Shown: positions 6,159 through 6,528 of the stretch, one piece after another | How positions within the stretch are numbered: position 1 is the stretch's first letter | Layout: every line of letters starts with the position of its first letter | From: Methanothrix sp. | Lineage (GTDB): Archaea > Halobacteriota > Methanosarcinia > Methanotrichales > Methanotrichaceae | Length of the DNA: 6,528 bases | Assembly: GCA_023229165.1 (NCBI GenBank) | Contig: JALNZQ010000155.1 | Location: 1 to 6,528, forward strand | Direction of reading: 5' to 3' | Made by a program: the position numbers and the translations under genes | Notes under the pieces: generated by a model | Seen by the model: only the letters and a program-made list of their open reading frames with translations | Database searches by the model: none | What the model was told of the DNA's origin: nothing

Positions 6159-6369
6159 ACTAGAGAGATTTGTAGAGTCTTTGGAGGGGCAAGAGCTGGC
6201 TGCCCTCTGCCTCGATTACGGATACAAACTGGGAGATTCGCCAATTGATCTGACCCGACTTCAGATCAATTTTCTCATGGCGGCTCTTGCCAACAGGATA
6301 GAAAAGATAGCGATAGCAAGATCAGGGAAATCAGGAGTGACTAAATTCATCTTTACAGAAGATGAGTGA
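6154..6369 (+). CDS. Tail assembly chaperone extension (gpT-like), made by frameshifting
   Basis: An open frame of 71 codons starts right after the A11 run and ends in TGA at 6367-6369. It begins AELERFVESLEGQEL and holds ALCLDYGYKLGDSPIDLT, a leucine-rich helical stretch with a GYKLG turn, followed by a basic segment. Its only usable start before the conserved region is TTG at 6181, which has no ribosome binding site and would drop the first nine codons. Separate translation is therefore unlikely. Joined to the upstream frame it gives one protein of 189 residues (one A fewer) or 190 (two A more). This copies the lambda G/GT design, in which the T part recruits the tail tube protein and the G part binds the tape measure. 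If the run is really A10, this is simply one ordinary gene, 5799-6369. Confidence 0.65.
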   Translation, partial: AELERFVESLEGQELAALCLDYGYKLGDSPIDLTRLQINFLMAALANRIEKIAIARSGKSGVTKFIFTEDE

Positions 6370-6390
6370 TTCTTCCCAAAAGTTGAATCC

Positions 6391-6396
6391 GGAGGA
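6391..6396 (+). promoter_or_regulatory. Ribosome binding site for the probable tape measure gene
   Basis: GGAGGA stands 5 bases before TTG 6402, and only one base before ATG 6398, which opens a frame that stops at 6454. The spacing selects the TTG, matching the TTG use seen for acs. Confidence 0.55.
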
Positions 6397-6401
6397 TATG
6401 C

Positions 6402-6528
6402 TTGGACTCTATTGCCGTGCTAGCAAAGGAAATGGGGAGATTTGGGAGTACTAATCGGAAAGGTCTCGGATTCGCATTTAGAAAGATAGCCCGTGCACTG
6501 GCAGCCATACATGCACTACTGACCATAG
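6402..6528 (+). CDS. N-terminus of probable tail tape measure protein, 3' end outside window
   Basis: A frame open from TTG 6402 to the window end gives 42 codons: MDSIAVLAKEMGRFG, a short Gly/Ser/Asn/Arg-Lys turn, then the helical stretch FAFRKIARALAAIHALLTI. The position directly after the tail assembly chaperone pair is the standard place of the tape measure gene, which sets tail length and is by far the longest tail gene. An alternating basic and hydrophobic helix at the start is compatible with that, but 42 residues carry no diagnostic motif. The ribosome site GGAGGA (6391-6396) at 5-base spacing supports the start. The gene begins 32 bases after the chaperone extension stop. Another tail gene in this place, or a small unrelated protein, is possible. 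Confidence 0.5.
   Translation, partial: MDSIAVLAKEMGRFGSTNRKGLGFAFRKIARALAAIHALLTI

Noticed and set aside
6184..6207. Stem GAGGG/CCCTC downstream of the A11 run as a frameshift stimulator
   Set aside because: It begins about 30 bases after the run, whereas stimulatory structures normally sit 5-9 bases downstream. The stem is short with an 11-base or longer loop.
6362..6454. Thirty-codon frame from ATG 6362, overlapping the chaperone extension stop
   Set aside because: It has no ribosome site at 6362 and no recognisable product. It overlaps the better supported TTG 6402 frame.

Overview
The window looks like a piece of a methanogenic archaeal chromosome, most likely an aceticlastic Methanothrix (Methanosaeta)-type organism. 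Two AMP-forming acetyl-CoA synthetase genes lie in tandem, which is how that lineage activates acetate. The promoters have archaeal TTTATAAAT boxes, gene ends carry T-rich tracts, and ribosome binding sites are strong GGAGGT types, sometimes paired with TTG starts. The genus is inferred from these features and not proven.

Region 1 (1-1101) holds the C-terminal half of a first acetyl-CoA synthetase, cut by the window edge and followed by a T-rich terminator. Region 2 (1102-1784) is about 680 bases that at first look empty but contain two similar promoter/leader units. The first unit drives only a 19-codon remnant of an acs N-terminus (1438-1497), followed by a terminator-like hairpin. The second drives the intact acs. 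Region 3 (1785-3794) is that complete acs, with strongly biased codon use and a T8 terminator. Its real start is probably TTG at 1785, not the ATG that touches the ribosome binding site.

Region 4 (3795-6528) is unrelated to acetate metabolism. After a 223-base gap with its own putative promoter and an inverted repeat comes a contractile-tail module in the order seen in PBSX-like phages and tailocins: tail sheath, tail tube, tail assembly chaperone, a frameshifted chaperone extension, and the first 42 codons of a probable tape measure protein that runs off the end. The chaperone and its extension are joined across an A11 run at 6143-6153, in the +1 (equivalently -2) frame relation. This is the archaeal counterpart of the G/GT frameshift of tailed phages, or else a one-base homopolymer error.

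The acs genes would supply acetyl-CoA for methanogenesis. The tail genes would build a contractile tube, either for a provirus or for a capsid-less injection device. No capsid, portal, terminase or integrase gene is visible between the host acs gene and the sheath gene, which makes the second possibility worth testing.
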